Shown piece after piece: positions 34,593-43,427 of a stretch of 64,000 nucleotides of DNA. This DNA is from Lachnospiraceae bacterium (GTDB lineage Bacteria; Bacillota; Clostridia; Lachnospirales; Lachnospiraceae): positions 58,393-122,392 of the forward strand of contig JAKSRP010000002.1 in assembly GCA_024403555.1 (NCBI GenBank), in the 5' to 3' direction. The notes beneath the pieces were generated by a model, which was not told the DNA's origin, made no database searches, and saw only the letters and a program-made list of their open reading frames with translations. The stretch's first letter is position 1. Each line of letters begins with the position of its first letter. Position numbers and translations under genes: made by a program.

Positions 34593-35612
34593 ATGGCAAT
34601 TTTCGTAACAGGTGGTGCTGGTTATATCGGCAGCCATACTTGTGTAGAACTTTTAGAATCTGGTTATGACGTAGTTGTAGTCGATAATCTTGCAAACTCC
34701 AGCGCAAAAGCGATCGACCGCGTAGAACAGATTACCGGAAAGAAAGTAACATTTTATGAAGCAGACATTTTAGACCGAGATGCATTAAATGAAATTTTTG
34801 ATAAAGAAGACATTGATTCCGTAATCAACTTTGCAGGCTTAAAGGCAGTTGGAGAATCTGTGCAGAAACCATTAGAATATTATCACAACAATATCACAGG
34901 AACATTAATCCTTTGTGACGTAATGAGAAATCATAACGTAAAGAATATCATTTTCAGTTCTTCTGCTACTGTTTATGGCGATCCTGCTTTTGTTCCAATC
35001 ACAGAAGAATGTCCAAAGGGTCAGATCACAAATCCATACGGACAGACAAAAGGTATGTTAGAACAGATTCTTACAGACTTCTGGGTAGCTGATCACGAAT
35101 GGAATGTCGTACTTCTTCGTTACTTCAACCCAATCGGTGCTCACGAAAGCGGACTCATTGGTGAGGATCCAAAGGGTATTCCAAACAACCTCGTTCCATA
35201 TATCGCAAAAGTTGCAGTTGGCAAATTAGAATGTCTTGGTGTATTTGGTGATGACTATCCAACTCATGATGGTACTGGCGTACGTGATTATATCCATGTA
35301 GTAGACCTTGCAAAAGGCCATGTAAAAGCCTTAAAGAAATTAGAACCAGGCTGTGGCGTAAGCATTTACAACTTAGGAACTGGTAACGGAAGCAGTGTTT
35401 TAGATGTCCTTCACGCTTACGAAAAGGCATGCGGAAAGAAATTACCTTACGAAATCAAACCACGCCGTGCCGGCGATATCGCAACCTGCTACTGCGACGC
35501 AACAAAAGCAAAGGAAGAGCTTGGCTGGGTTGCAGAAAAGAACATCGAAGATATGTGTGCGGACTCCTACAAATGGCAGAGCGCAAATCCAGATGGCTAT
35601 GGCGACAACTAA
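34593..35612 (+). CDS. galE: UDP-glucose 4-epimerase
   Basis: 339 residues, full length. The N-terminal VTGGAGYIGSHTCVELLESGYDVVVVDNL binds NAD, and the catalytic Ser-Thr and YxxxK are in FSSSATVYGDPAF near residue 124 and NPYGQTKGMLE near residue 149. The substrate loops FNPIGAHESGLIGEDP and the C-terminal DATKAKEELGW match GalE. It interconverts UDP-glucose and UDP-galactose, feeding exopolymer or galactose metabolism. AGGAGG precedes the ATG and a terminator follows. No other Leloir gene is in the window. Confidence 0.96.
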   Translation: MAIFVTGGAGYIGSHTCVELLESGYDVVVVDNLANSSAKAIDRVEQITGKKVTFYEADILDRDALNEIFDKEDIDSVINFAGLKAVGESVQKPLEYYHNNITGTLILCDVMRNHNVKNIIFSSSATVYGDPAFVPITEECPKGQITNPYGQTKGMLEQILTDFWVADHEWNVVLLRYFNPIGAHESGLIGEDPKGIPNNLVPYIAKVAVGKLECLGVFGDDYPTHDGTGVRDYIHVVDLAKGHVKALKKLEPGCGVSIYNLGTGNGSSVLDVLHAYEKACGKKLPYEIKPRRAGDIATCYCDATKAKEELGWVAEKNIEDMCADSYKWQSANPDGYGDN

Positions 35613-35659
35613 AATATATACATTGTTATAATACCTATATTTATAGAAGAAACACAATT

Positions 35660-35688
35660 GGGCTGTACTTGTTTACAGCCCTTTTTTA
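35660..35688 (+). terminator. Terminator after galE
   Basis: GGGCTGTA pairs with TACAGCCC across a six-base loop followed by six T, so galE and malQ are separate transcription units. Confidence 0.93.
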
Positions 35689-35755
35689 TGTTAGAATAAG
35701 TTGTTATTACAGGGTCATTTTTATTGGCCCAATTATGTTATCGGAGGACAATCAG

Positions 35756-37270
35756 ATGCCAAACACAAAAAAAGTTTATCCTAGAATGTCTGGCCTTCTG
35801 CTCCACCCAACCTCCCTTCCAGGTCGTTACGGAATCGGAGATTTAGGACCAGAAGCTTATGAATTCGTGGATATGTTAAAGGCAAGCGGCCAGAAGCTGT
35901 GGCAGGTACTTCCATTAGGACCAGTCAACGGAAGCAATTCCCCATACCAGTCATTTTCAAGCTTCGCTGGACAGCCACTTGTAATTAGTCCGGATCTGTT
36001 AAAAGAAGCAGGCTTACTTACTCAGGAAGATTTAGACCGTATTCCTGCGCTTTCTTACGGACATGTTGAATATGCGAAAGTAAAAGAATATAAGAGACCA
36101 TTACTTGAAAAAGCTTTAGATGCATTTCTTGCATTACCAGAAGATGATGCACTTGTAGAAGAATTCAACACTTTCTGCAAAGAAGAAAAAGAATGGTTAG
36201 AAGACTATGCTTTATTTATGGCAATCATGAAAGAACATGATGACAAACCTTGGTATGACTGGGAACCAGCTATTCGAAAAGGCAACAAAACTGCAAAAAA
36301 AGCATATTTAAAATTAGAAACAGTACAAAGAGAAATCAAATACCAGTCCTTTATTCAGTTTATGTTCTTCCGTCAGTGGAAAGCACTCAAAGAATACGCG
36401 AACAAGAATGGCATTTCCATCATCGGAGATATTCCAATCTTTGCTGCTGACAACAGTGCTGATGTATGGGCAAACAAAAAATTATTCAAATTAGACAAAG
36501 ACGGTCATCCAACTGGTATTGCTGGTGTTCCACCAGATTATTTCAGCAAAACAGGCCAGTTATGGGGCAACCCGGTTTACAAATGGTCTGCACACAAAAA
36601 AGAAAACTATGCATGGTGGATGAGCCGAATCAAAGCACAGCTTGTAAAATATGATTACGTACGAATCGATCATTTCCGTGGCTTAGATGAATACTGGGAA
36701 GTTCCTGCAGATGCCGAAACAGCCTTAGAAGGCAAATGGATGCCAGGACCAAAATCTGACTTTTTCAAAGTTATGATGGAACAGTTAGGTGATGACCTTC
36801 CAATCATTGCTGAGGATTTAGGAGATATTACTCCTTCTGTTCATGAGCTTCGTGATGAATTTAATCTTCCTGGAATGAAGATCTTACAGTTCGCCTTTGA
36901 AAATATCAACGACAACGATTTTCTTCCATATAATTACCCAAGAAACAGCATTTGCTATACCGGAACTCATGATAATGATACAAGCTCTGGCTGGTATCAC
37001 AGTGCTTCCGAAAAATCCAAAGATAAGATTCGCCGTTACTTAAGCACCGATGGCAGTCATATCAGCTGGGATATGATCCGCTGTGCATTATCTTCTGTTT
37101 CCCGCATGGCTATCATTCCAATCCAGGATATTTTTGAAGATGGTTCTGACCGTCGTATGAATGTTCCTGGTGTTGCAGATGGTAACTGGGCATATCGTTA
37201 TTACAAAGAACAATTCCACGAAGGTCTTGTAAAGGGACTTCGTGAAATGTCTGAAATTTATGGAAGATAA
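35756..37270 (+). CDS. malQ: 4-alpha-glucanotransferase (amylomaltase)
   Basis: 504 residues from the ATG at 35756, which has CGGAGG eight bases upstream; the frame is open for another 109 codons upstream but those overlap galE and its terminator and are not coding. GH77 features are RMSGLLLHPTSLPGRYGIGDLG, LPLGPVNGSNSPYQSFSSFAG, the nucleophile Asp in YDYVRIDHFRGLDEYW near residue 298, the acid Glu in IIAEDLGDIT and the stabiliser Asp in YTGTHDNDTSSGW. It moves maltodextrin segments between chains in glycogen or maltodextrin metabolism. A plsC-like gene follows 20 bases downstream. Confidence 0.95.
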   Translation: MPNTKKVYPRMSGLLLHPTSLPGRYGIGDLGPEAYEFVDMLKASGQKLWQVLPLGPVNGSNSPYQSFSSFAGQPLVISPDLLKEAGLLTQEDLDRIPALSYGHVEYAKVKEYKRPLLEKALDAFLALPEDDALVEEFNTFCKEEKEWLEDYALFMAIMKEHDDKPWYDWEPAIRKGNKTAKKAYLKLETVQREIKYQSFIQFMFFRQWKALKEYANKNGISIIGDIPIFAADNSADVWANKKLFKLDKDGHPTGIAGVPPDYFSKTGQLWGNPVYKWSAHKKENYAWWMSRIKAQLVKYDYVRIDHFRGLDEYWEVPADAETALEGKWMPGPKSDFFKVMMEQLGDDLPIIAEDLGDITPSVHELRDEFNLPGMKILQFAFENINDNDFLPYNYPRNSICYTGTHDNDTSSGWYHSASEKSKDKIRRYLSTDGSHISWDMIRCALSSVSRMAIIPIQDIFEDGSDRRMNVPGVADGNWAYRYYKEQFHEGLVKGLREMSEIYGR

Positions 37271-37290
37271 TAAGGAAGGCAGGTAATTTT

Positions 37291-38013
37291 ATGAGAATTA
37301 TTCCCGTTATGATTTCCTTCATTGCATTCCTTCTCGGGCAGTTCCGCTACTATTTTATCTATCCTAAGATGGATGAAGAAGGAAAAAGCGATGAACGATA
37401 TGAAAGTGCATATCCAAAGATTCAGAAAATATTCGAAAAAGCATTAAAGCTGTCCGGTTCTGAGATTATCGTTCACGGACGTGAGAACATCCCAACGGAT
37501 CAGGCAGTATTATACGTAGCAAATCACAGCAGCTTTTGTGACATTCCAGTACTCTTCTGTAATACGGTCCACGGTTGTGGTTTCGTCGCAAAAGATTCCT
37601 TAAAGAAAGTACCTTTACTCTGGCGTTATATGGGCTTTGTAAACAGTGAATTTCTTGACCGAGATGATGTTCGTCAGGGAATGGAAGTCATCAAATCCGC
37701 TGCAAAAACAGTAAAGGGCGGTCACTCCATGGCAATCTTTCCGGAAGGAACGAGAGGACAAGACGCTGAACCTGCTGAATTTAAGGAAGGAAGTCTTCGT
37801 ATCGCAGTAACTGCAAAAGCTCCAGTCGTTCCGGTTGCAATCAAAGGCACTGCCGATATGATGGAAAATCACAAAAAATTTGTACTTCGTCCGGCAACGG
37901 TTCACATCACATTTGGCGAACCAATCGACATTGCATCTCTTCCACGTGCAGAGAGAAAACACGTCGGAGCATCAATCCGCCAGTGGATCATTGATACGAA
38001 TAAAGAATTATAA
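37291..38013 (+). CDS. Lysophospholipid acyltransferase (PlsC-like)
   Basis: 240 residues. A hydrophobic N-terminus (about residues 4-20) could be a membrane anchor. The acyltransferase motifs are NHSSFCDIPVLF (NHx4D, near residue 78), GFVNSEFLDRDD, FPEGTRGQ near residue 150 and VVPVAIKGT. The family acylates 1-acyl-glycerol 3-phosphate to phosphatidic acid on the inner membrane face. It follows malQ by 20 bases with a modest GGCAGG ribosome binding site, so it may be co-transcribed, though there is no metabolic link between the two. Confidence 0.9.
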   Translation: MRIIPVMISFIAFLLGQFRYYFIYPKMDEEGKSDERYESAYPKIQKIFEKALKLSGSEIIVHGRENIPTDQAVLYVANHSSFCDIPVLFCNTVHGCGFVAKDSLKKVPLLWRYMGFVNSEFLDRDDVRQGMEVIKSAAKTVKGGHSMAIFPEGTRGQDAEPAEFKEGSLRIAVTAKAPVVPVAIKGTADMMENHKKFVLRPATVHITFGEPIDIASLPRAERKHVGASIRQWIIDTNKEL

Positions 38014-38129
38014 ATTTTTTGTTTCATTCTTTTCATTTTAATGATATACTGTTATTTGATGTAAAAATTACATCTACAAAATTTCAAAACAAATGTAACA
38101 TATTATGTATTGCAGGAGGTAATCAGATC

Positions 38130-38753
38130 ATGCATATCAATCCATGGATCATTGCTCTTCTCGTCCTTGCTGTAGGTGGTGTTGTTTTATTCTTCCTTTA
38201 CAGATTCGGAGATAAACAGCAGAAGAAACAGCAGGATGCCCGCCAGCAGCTTCTTGACAACATGCAGGTTGTATCCATGCTTGTTATTGACAAAAAGCGT
38301 ATGGCTATGAAGGATGCAGGCTTCCCAAAAGCGGTTATGGAACAGATTCCAAAGCGTAACCAGCGTATGAAGGCTGCTGTCGTTAAAGCAAAAATCGGAC
38401 CTCAGATCGTATCTTTATTATGTGATGAACAGATTTACGATGAAATTCCAGTAAAAACTGAGGTTAAAGCACAGATCAGTGGTATCTATATCATGGGTAT
38501 CAAGAATACTCGTAATGTAGCTCCACCAGAACCAGAAAAGAAAAGTTTCTTCCAGAAGCTTGGTAACAAAGCTAGTTCTTCTTTAAACGAAGACTATGAA
38601 CGTCCTGAAATGAAGAATGGTAAGAATGTAAAATCTATGCAGACCGCAAGCAAAGGTCAGACAAAGAACAAAGCATTAAATCCATCCACAAAGAAACGTC
38701 AGGCTGGAAGCAAAAAGAAAAACGGTTCTAAGAAAAGAAAAAAACGTCGTTAG
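38130..38753 (+). CDS. Small single-pass membrane protein with strongly basic tail, function unknown
   Basis: 207 residues from the ATG at 38130 with AGGAGG upstream; the longer open frame upstream overlaps non-coding AT-rich sequence. One membrane helix occupies residues 6-24. A compact, partly hydrophobic region follows (residues 35-130, with DKKRMAMKDAGFPKAVMEQIPKR). The last 50 residues are a Lys/Arg/Ser-rich low-complexity tail ending in KKRKKRR, which could bind RNA, ribosomes or acidic membrane lipid. I do not recognise a family with certainty. It lies 116 bases after plsC and ends in a terminator. Confidence 0.7.
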   Translation: MHINPWIIALLVLAVGGVVLFFLYRFGDKQQKKQQDARQQLLDNMQVVSMLVIDKKRMAMKDAGFPKAVMEQIPKRNQRMKAAVVKAKIGPQIVSLLCDEQIYDEIPVKTEVKAQISGIYIMGIKNTRNVAPPEPEKKSFFQKLGNKASSSLNEDYERPEMKNGKNVKSMQTASKGQTKNKALNPSTKKRQAGSKKKNGSKKRKKRR

Positions 38754-38759
38754 ACATCA

Positions 38760-38791
38760 AAACCTGTCGGTTATGCCGGCAGGTTTTTTTA
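38760..38791 (+). terminator. Terminator after the basic-tail membrane protein gene
   Basis: AACCTGTCGG pairs with CCGGCAGGTT (one mismatch) and is followed by seven T. Confidence 0.88.
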
Positions 38792-38950
38792 TTCCTTTTT
38801 ACCGGTTTCACATTTTGTTATGTTTTTGTCGGTCTTTGTTGCATTTTTATAGTTTAATAATAAATCAACTGACGTTTTTAGTACATTTTACTCAGTGTTT
38901 TTTGATGCTTTTGTATATATTCACGAATATTATTGTCAAAACATAAACTT

Positions 38951-38995
38951 TTATAGACACATTGACTATATGATGATATACTTATAGACGTATTG
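38951..38995 (+). promoter_or_regulatory. Direct repeat upstream of glpF
   Basis: The 14-base pattern TTATAGACRYATTG occurs at 38951-38964 and 38982-38995, 31 bases apart, close to three helical turns. A TTGACT box lies at 38962-38967. The region 38792-39185 has no gene and holds the leader and promoter of the glycerol genes; beyond this repeat I see only AT-rich sequence. The repeat could bind an activator or repressor of glpF; no regulator gene is adjacent. Confidence 0.4.
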
Positions 38996-39185
38996 GAAAC
39001 AAAATATCCGCTTTTTATTTTAAGTACTATATTATCTGAGGAATCCCCCTAATTGTCTAATATGAACGTAAAAAGAAAAGACAACTTATCTTCTGATAAT
39101 AGAAACCCATCATAAAAAGCCATATTTTGGGTAAGGAACAATGTAACAAAAAACTAAAAACTAAATATTGGAAAGGAGAGTTATC

Positions 39186-39896
39186 ATGTTACCTTATATT
39201 GCAGAATTTATTGGAACTTTTATGCTTATCTTACTCGGGGACGGCGTTTGCTGTAACGTATCCCTCAACAAATCCGGAATGCAGGGTGCTGGTTCTATCC
39301 AGATCACATTTGCATGGGGTCTTGCTGTACTTATTCCAGCTTGTATCTTCGGAGCAGCTTCTGGTGCATCCTTTAACCCAGCTTTAACAATCGCTTTAGC
39401 AGCTATCGGAAGATTTAGCTGGGCAATGGTTCCTGGTTATATCGTAGCTCAGGTTGCTGGTGCTTTCTGTGGTGGTATCTTCCTCTACATCTTATTCTTA
39501 GACCAGTTCAAAGCAACAAAAGATGATCCAGGCGCTATGCGTGGTGTATTCTGTACAGGACCTTCCGTACGTAACTTACCACTTAACATCTTATCCGAAG
39601 CAGTTGGTACATTCGTACTCGTATTCGCTATCTTAGGATTTGGTAATGTTGATTCCGCAGGCGGTATCGGAAACTTATACGTATTCGGTTTAATCGTATC
39701 CATCGGTATGTCCTTAGGTGGATTAACAGGTTATGCTATCAACCCAGCTCGTGACTTTGGTCCTCGTTTAGCTCATGCTGTATTACCAATCGAAGGTAAA
39801 GGCGATTCTGACTTCGGTTACGCTATCGTTCCTATCGTTGGACCTATCATCGGTGGTTTAGTAGCTGCATTCTTATTCCAGGCTATTCCTTGGTAA
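39186..39896 (+). CDS. glpF: Glycerol uptake facilitator (aquaglyceroporin)
   Basis: 236 residues from the ATG at 39186, seven bases after AAAGGAG. It is an MIP-family channel with both pore signatures: SFNPALTIALAA near residue 64 and INPARDFGPRLAHAVLP near residue 183; the Asp after the second NPAR is the mark of glycerol-conducting members. Six membrane helices are expected. It lets glycerol diffuse in, where the glycerol kinase encoded next traps it as glycerol 3-phosphate. The last residues are hydrophobic and there is no long cytoplasmic tail. Confidence 0.94.
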   Translation: MLPYIAEFIGTFMLILLGDGVCCNVSLNKSGMQGAGSIQITFAWGLAVLIPACIFGAASGASFNPALTIALAAIGRFSWAMVPGYIVAQVAGAFCGGIFLYILFLDQFKATKDDPGAMRGVFCTGPSVRNLPLNILSEAVGTFVLVFAILGFGNVDSAGGIGNLYVFGLIVSIGMSLGGLTGYAINPARDFGPRLAHAVLPIEGKGDSDFGYAIVPIVGPIIGGLVAAFLFQAIPW

Positions 39897-40026
39897 GATT
39901 ATTTAGAACTAATTTATTATTAATATAATTTCATGTGAAACTCATTTTGATTTGATAATATCATCAAACTTAATTTTTTAATTATTACTTATTAAACTTA
40001 AAACTATATAACTTATTGGATTTATG

Positions 40027-40062
40027 CAGGCCGTCATGGGGTCGGGTTTATTTGGCGGCCTG
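40027..40062 (+). promoter_or_regulatory. Hairpin just ahead of the glpK ribosome binding site
   Basis: CAGGCCG at 40027-40033 pairs with CGGCCTG at 40056-40062 around a 22-base loop; the ribosome binding site AAAGGAG begins eight bases later. In the 187-base gap between glpF and glpK it could slow translation, protect the mRNA or mark a processing site. It lacks a T-run and so is not a terminator. Confidence 0.4.
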
Positions 40063-40083
40063 TATCACGAAAGGAGAATTATC

Positions 40084-41574
40084 GTGGCAAAATATGTAAT
40101 GGCTTTAGATGCTGGAACAACAAGTAACAGATGTATCTTATTCAACGAAAAAGGTGAAATCTGCTCCGTAGATCAGAAAGAATTTACACAGATTTATCCA
40201 GAAGCTGGCTGGGTTGAACATGATCCAGAAGAAATCTGGTCCACACAGTATGAAGTAGCAAAAGGCGCTATGACAAAATTAGGCGTTGGCCCTCAGGACA
40301 TCGCTGCAATCGGTATCACAAACCAGCGTGAAACAACTATCGTTTGGGATAAAACAACAGGAACACCTGTATACAACGCAATCGTATGGCAGTGCCGTCG
40401 TACATCTGACACAGCTGATGCATTAAAAGAAAAAGGCTTAACAGACACAATCCGTGAAAAAACTGGTCTTTTAATCGATGCTTACTTCTCTGGAACAAAA
40501 GTAAAATGGATCTTAGATCACGTTCCTGGAGCTAGAGAAAAAGCTGAAGCAGGCGATTTATTATTCGGTACAGTTGAAACATGGTTAATCTGGAAACTTA
40601 CAAAAGGTAAAGTTCATGTAACAGATTACTCCAACGCTGCTCGTACAATGTTATTTAACATCAACACACTTGACTGGGATGATGAAATTCTTGCTGAATT
40701 AAACATTCCTAGATGCATGTTACCAGAAGCTAAACCTTGTAGCTGTGTATATGGCAACTCTGATGGATCTATCTTCGGTGCTCCAATCCCTATCGCAGGT
40801 GCAGCAGGTGACCAGCAGTCCGCATTATTCGGACAGACATGTTTCACACCTGGTGAAGCTAAATGTACATATGGTACAGGTGCATTCTTATTAATGAACA
40901 CAGGCGAAACACCAGTTATGTCCAACAACGGATTATTAACAACAATCGCTTGGGGCTTAGACGGAAAAGTTGAATACGCTTTAGAAGGTTCTATCTTCAT
41001 CGCTGGTGCTTCTATCCAGTGGTTACGTGATGAAATGAGATTAGTAGATTCTTCTCCAGATTCCGAATATATGGCTACTAAAGTACCTGATACAAACGGA
41101 TGTTATGTAGTACCTGCATTTACAGGTCTTGGTGCTCCTCACTGGGATCAGTACGCTCGTGGAACTATCGTAGGTATCACACGTGGTGTTAACAAATATC
41201 ATGTAATCCGTGCTACACTTGAATCTCTTGCATACCAGGTTAACGATGTATTATCCGCTATGGAAGCTGATTCCGGAATCAAACTTGGTGCTCTTAAAGT
41301 TGACGGTGGCGCTTCCGCTAACAACTTCTTAATGCAGTTCCAGTCTGACATCCTTAACGCTGACGTTGCTAGACCTAAATGTGTTGAAACAACAGCTATG
41401 GGTGCTGCTTACTTAGCAGGTCTTGCTGTTGGATACTGGACAAGCAAAGAAGACGTTATCGCTAACTGGGAAATCGATCGAGTATTCAAAGCTAACATGG
41501 CTGAATCCTTCCGTCAGGAAAAACTTGCTGGATGGAACAAAGCTGTTAAATGCTCTTTCGGATGGGCTAAATAA
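40084..41574 (+). CDS. glpK: Glycerol kinase
   Basis: 496 residues from a GTG at 40084, seven bases after AAAGGAG; 20 further upstream codons belong to the hairpin. FGGY-kinase features are [21 protein letters not shown] at the N-terminus, [14 protein letters not shown] near residue 80, the FGGY signature region [17 protein letters not shown] near residue 340 and [20 protein letters not shown] near residue 402. It phosphorylates glycerol entering through GlpF. The HPr-phosphorylated His loop of Firmicute GlpK (GxxHxY) is not obvious: near residue 230 the chain reads [17 protein letters not shown]. Followed by a terminator; no glpD/glpO or glpP is in the window. Confidence 0.95.
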   Translation: MAKYVMALDAGTTSNRCILFNEKGEICSVDQKEFTQIYPEAGWVEHDPEEIWSTQYEVAKGAMTKLGVGPQDIAAIGITNQRETTIVWDKTTGTPVYNAIVWQCRRTSDTADALKEKGLTDTIREKTGLLIDAYFSGTKVKWILDHVPGAREKAEAGDLLFGTVETWLIWKLTKGKVHVTDYSNAARTMLFNINTLDWDDEILAELNIPRCMLPEAKPCSCVYGNSDGSIFGAPIPIAGAAGDQQSALFGQTCFTPGEAKCTYGTGAFLLMNTGETPVMSNNGLLTTIAWGLDGKVEYALEGSIFIAGASIQWLRDEMRLVDSSPDSEYMATKVPDTNGCYVVPAFTGLGAPHWDQYARGTIVGITRGVNKYHVIRATLESLAYQVNDVLSAMEADSGIKLGALKVDGGASANNFLMQFQSDILNADVARPKCVETTAMGAAYLAGLAVGYWTSKEDVIANWEIDRVFKANMAESFRQEKLAGWNKAVKCSFGWAK

Positions 41575-41621
41575 TTTAAGAATTAATCTATCCTATATAA
41601 TAATATATACTCAAAGGAGTT

Positions 41622-41657
41622 GGGGCTTCGCTTTATGCGAAGCTCCTTCTTCTTTTT
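41622..41657 (+). terminator. Terminator after glpK
   Basis: GGGGCTTCGC pairs with GCGAAGCTCC across a four-base loop and is followed by TTCTTCTTTTT. Confidence 0.88.
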
Positions 41658-41742
41658 GCGCATAATTTGATTCCCAAATTATTTTATCTATAGAATAATA
41701 TTCATCCATGCATAAAAATATTCAATTTTAAACCATCTTCTA

Positions 41743-41771
41743 TTGACTGTATTACAAAAGCTTTATATAAT
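41743..41771 (+). promoter_or_regulatory. Promoter for the amino-acid symporter
   Basis: TTGACT and a consensus TATAAT are separated by 17 bases, 76 bases before the ATG of the symporter gene. Confidence 0.85.
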
Positions 41772-41781
41772 AAACAAGTCA

Positions 41782-41817
41782 GTGTTTTTCACAGACAAAC
41801 ATTTGTGTTTTACACAA
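41782..41817 (+). promoter_or_regulatory. Tandem palindromic operator candidates
   Basis: GTGTTTTTCAC at 41782-41792 and GTGTTTTACAC at 41805-41815 are near-identical palindromes 23 bases apart, the second extended to TTGTGT-TTT-ACACAA. They lie between the -10 box and the start codon of the symporter, a usual place for repressor sites. Confidence 0.5.
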
Positions 41818-41847
41818 GAATTCGAATAGAGAAGGAGATTAGTAACA

Positions 41848-43266
41848 ATGAATATGGAACAGCTTAGCAGCATTGTAGCAGCAATCGATGACTTTGTATG
41901 GGGTCCGGTTATGCTCATTCTTTTAGTCGGAACAGGTATTTATTTAACTGTACGATTAAAATTCTTACCACAGAGAAACTTATATTACGCATTACACAGC
42001 GTACTTAGCAAAGAGGCACGTACTACAAAACGCGGGGACGGGGACGTATCTCCATTTGCCGCACTTATGACAGCTCTTGCAGCGACCATCGGTACTGGTA
42101 ATATCGTAGGGGTTGCAACTGCTATGTTTGCAGGTGGGCCTGGTGCTTTAGTATGGATGTGGATTTCCGCATTCTTCGGCTTAACATCTAAATTTGCAGA
42201 ATGTATGCTTGCCATCAAATATCGTGAAGTAAATGAACAGGGCGAAATGTCCGGTGGTCCAATGTATACAATGAAAAACGGATTAAAGAATAAGACCTTC
42301 GGAAAAGTTTTAGGTTTTATGTTTGCACTCTTTACAGTAATCGCATCCTTTGGTATCGGTAACATGACTCAGGCAAACTCCATTTCCGGTTCTATTCAGC
42401 AGACCTTTGGGGTTTCTAAAACAACAATCGGTATCGTGCTTACAATCTTAACATTAGTAATTGTATTAGGCGGTATCAGTGCTATCTCAAGAATTTCTTC
42501 CGTAGTTGTACCTGCAATGGCAGTATTCTATGTAATCTGTGCAGTAATCGTTATCGTTGGTAATATTGCAAATATTCCTCATGGCCTTTATTTAATCCTC
42601 ACAATGGCATTTAATCCTAAAGCTGTTGGTGGCGGTGTCATGGGTGTTATCACTGTAACCGTTATGAATTCCATTCGTTTCGGTGTAGCACGAGGTGTAT
42701 TCTCTAACGAAGCTGGTCTTGGTTCCGCTGCGATCACAGCTGCAGCTGCTACAACAGATGATCCAGTTCGTCAGGCATATATCAACGAAACAGGTACTTT
42801 CTTTGATACAATCGTTATCTGTACTTTAACAGGTGTAACAATCGCTGCATCTGGTGTACTTGGAACATGCGGTCCAGACGGCTTACCATTACAGGGTATT
42901 CAGATTACTATGGCAGCATTTGCTACTGTACTTGGAAGCTTCGGTTCCTACATCGTATCCATCGGTATCATCTTATTCGCATTCTCCACAATTCTTGGAT
43001 GGGAATATCATGGTGAAAAAGGCTGGGAATACTTATTCAACTCCCACAAATATAACATCATTTATCGTGTAATCTTCTCCATCGTAGTTTACTTTGGATG
43101 TACACAGTCTTTAGATTTAGTATGGAACTTCTCCGATATTGCAAATGCGTTAATGGCAATTCCAAACTTAATCACAATGCTTCTTCTTTCTAACGTAATC
43201 GTAGCTGAAGTAAACCGCTTCCAGCCAACCTTAGAAGCAGAAGTAAAATCCTGGAAAAAGAAATAA
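41848..43266 (+). CDS. Alanine/glycine:sodium symporter (AGCS family)
   Basis: 472 residues with about eleven hydrophobic segments. Family signatures are DDFVWGPVMLILLVGTGIYLTVRL at the N-terminus, AALMTALAATIGTGNIVGVATA near residue 70, GGPGALVWMWISAFFG near residue 98 and RGVFSNEAGLGSAAITAAAA near residue 283. It imports alanine or glycine together with sodium. GAAGGAG precedes the ATG. It is a single-gene unit with its own promoter, paired operator-like sites and a terminator, which points to specific regulation, perhaps by amino-acid supply. Confidence 0.93.
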   Translation: MNMEQLSSIVAAIDDFVWGPVMLILLVGTGIYLTVRLKFLPQRNLYYALHSVLSKEARTTKRGDGDVSPFAALMTALAATIGTGNIVGVATAMFAGGPGALVWMWISAFFGLTSKFAECMLAIKYREVNEQGEMSGGPMYTMKNGLKNKTFGKVLGFMFALFTVIASFGIGNMTQANSISGSIQQTFGVSKTTIGIVLTILTLVIVLGGISAISRISSVVVPAMAVFYVICAVIVIVGNIANIPHGLYLILTMAFNPKAVGGGVMGVITVTVMNSIRFGVARGVFSNEAGLGSAAITAAAATTDDPVRQAYINETGTFFDTIVICTLTGVTIAASGVLGTCGPDGLPLQGIQITMAAFATVLGSFGSYIVSIGIILFAFSTILGWEYHGEKGWEYLFNSHKYNIIYRVIFSIVVYFGCTQSLDLVWNFSDIANALMAIPNLITMLLLSNVIVAEVNRFQPTLEAEVKSWKKK

Positions 43267-43289
43267 ATTGGATTATTCATATATTCAAG

Positions 43290-43322
43290 CAAAAGGACAT
43301 CTACGAATGGATGTCCTTTTTT
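43290..43322 (+). terminator. Terminator after the symporter
   Basis: AAAAGGACATC pairs with GATGTCCTTTT across an eight-base loop. Confidence 0.92.
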
Positions 43323-43427
43323 GTTTATATTAATTTCATATATTTTTTACCGCTTCATAAAATTTTAGGACATTTTTGTGATATAATGAAACATAGTGAA
43401 ACTATAAGAAAGAAGGTGAAATTCTCT

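Noticed and set aside
35429-35755. 109-codon N-terminal extension of malQ
   Set aside because: It overlaps galE and its terminator; the ATG at 35756 has a strong ribosome binding site and begins the GH77 homology.
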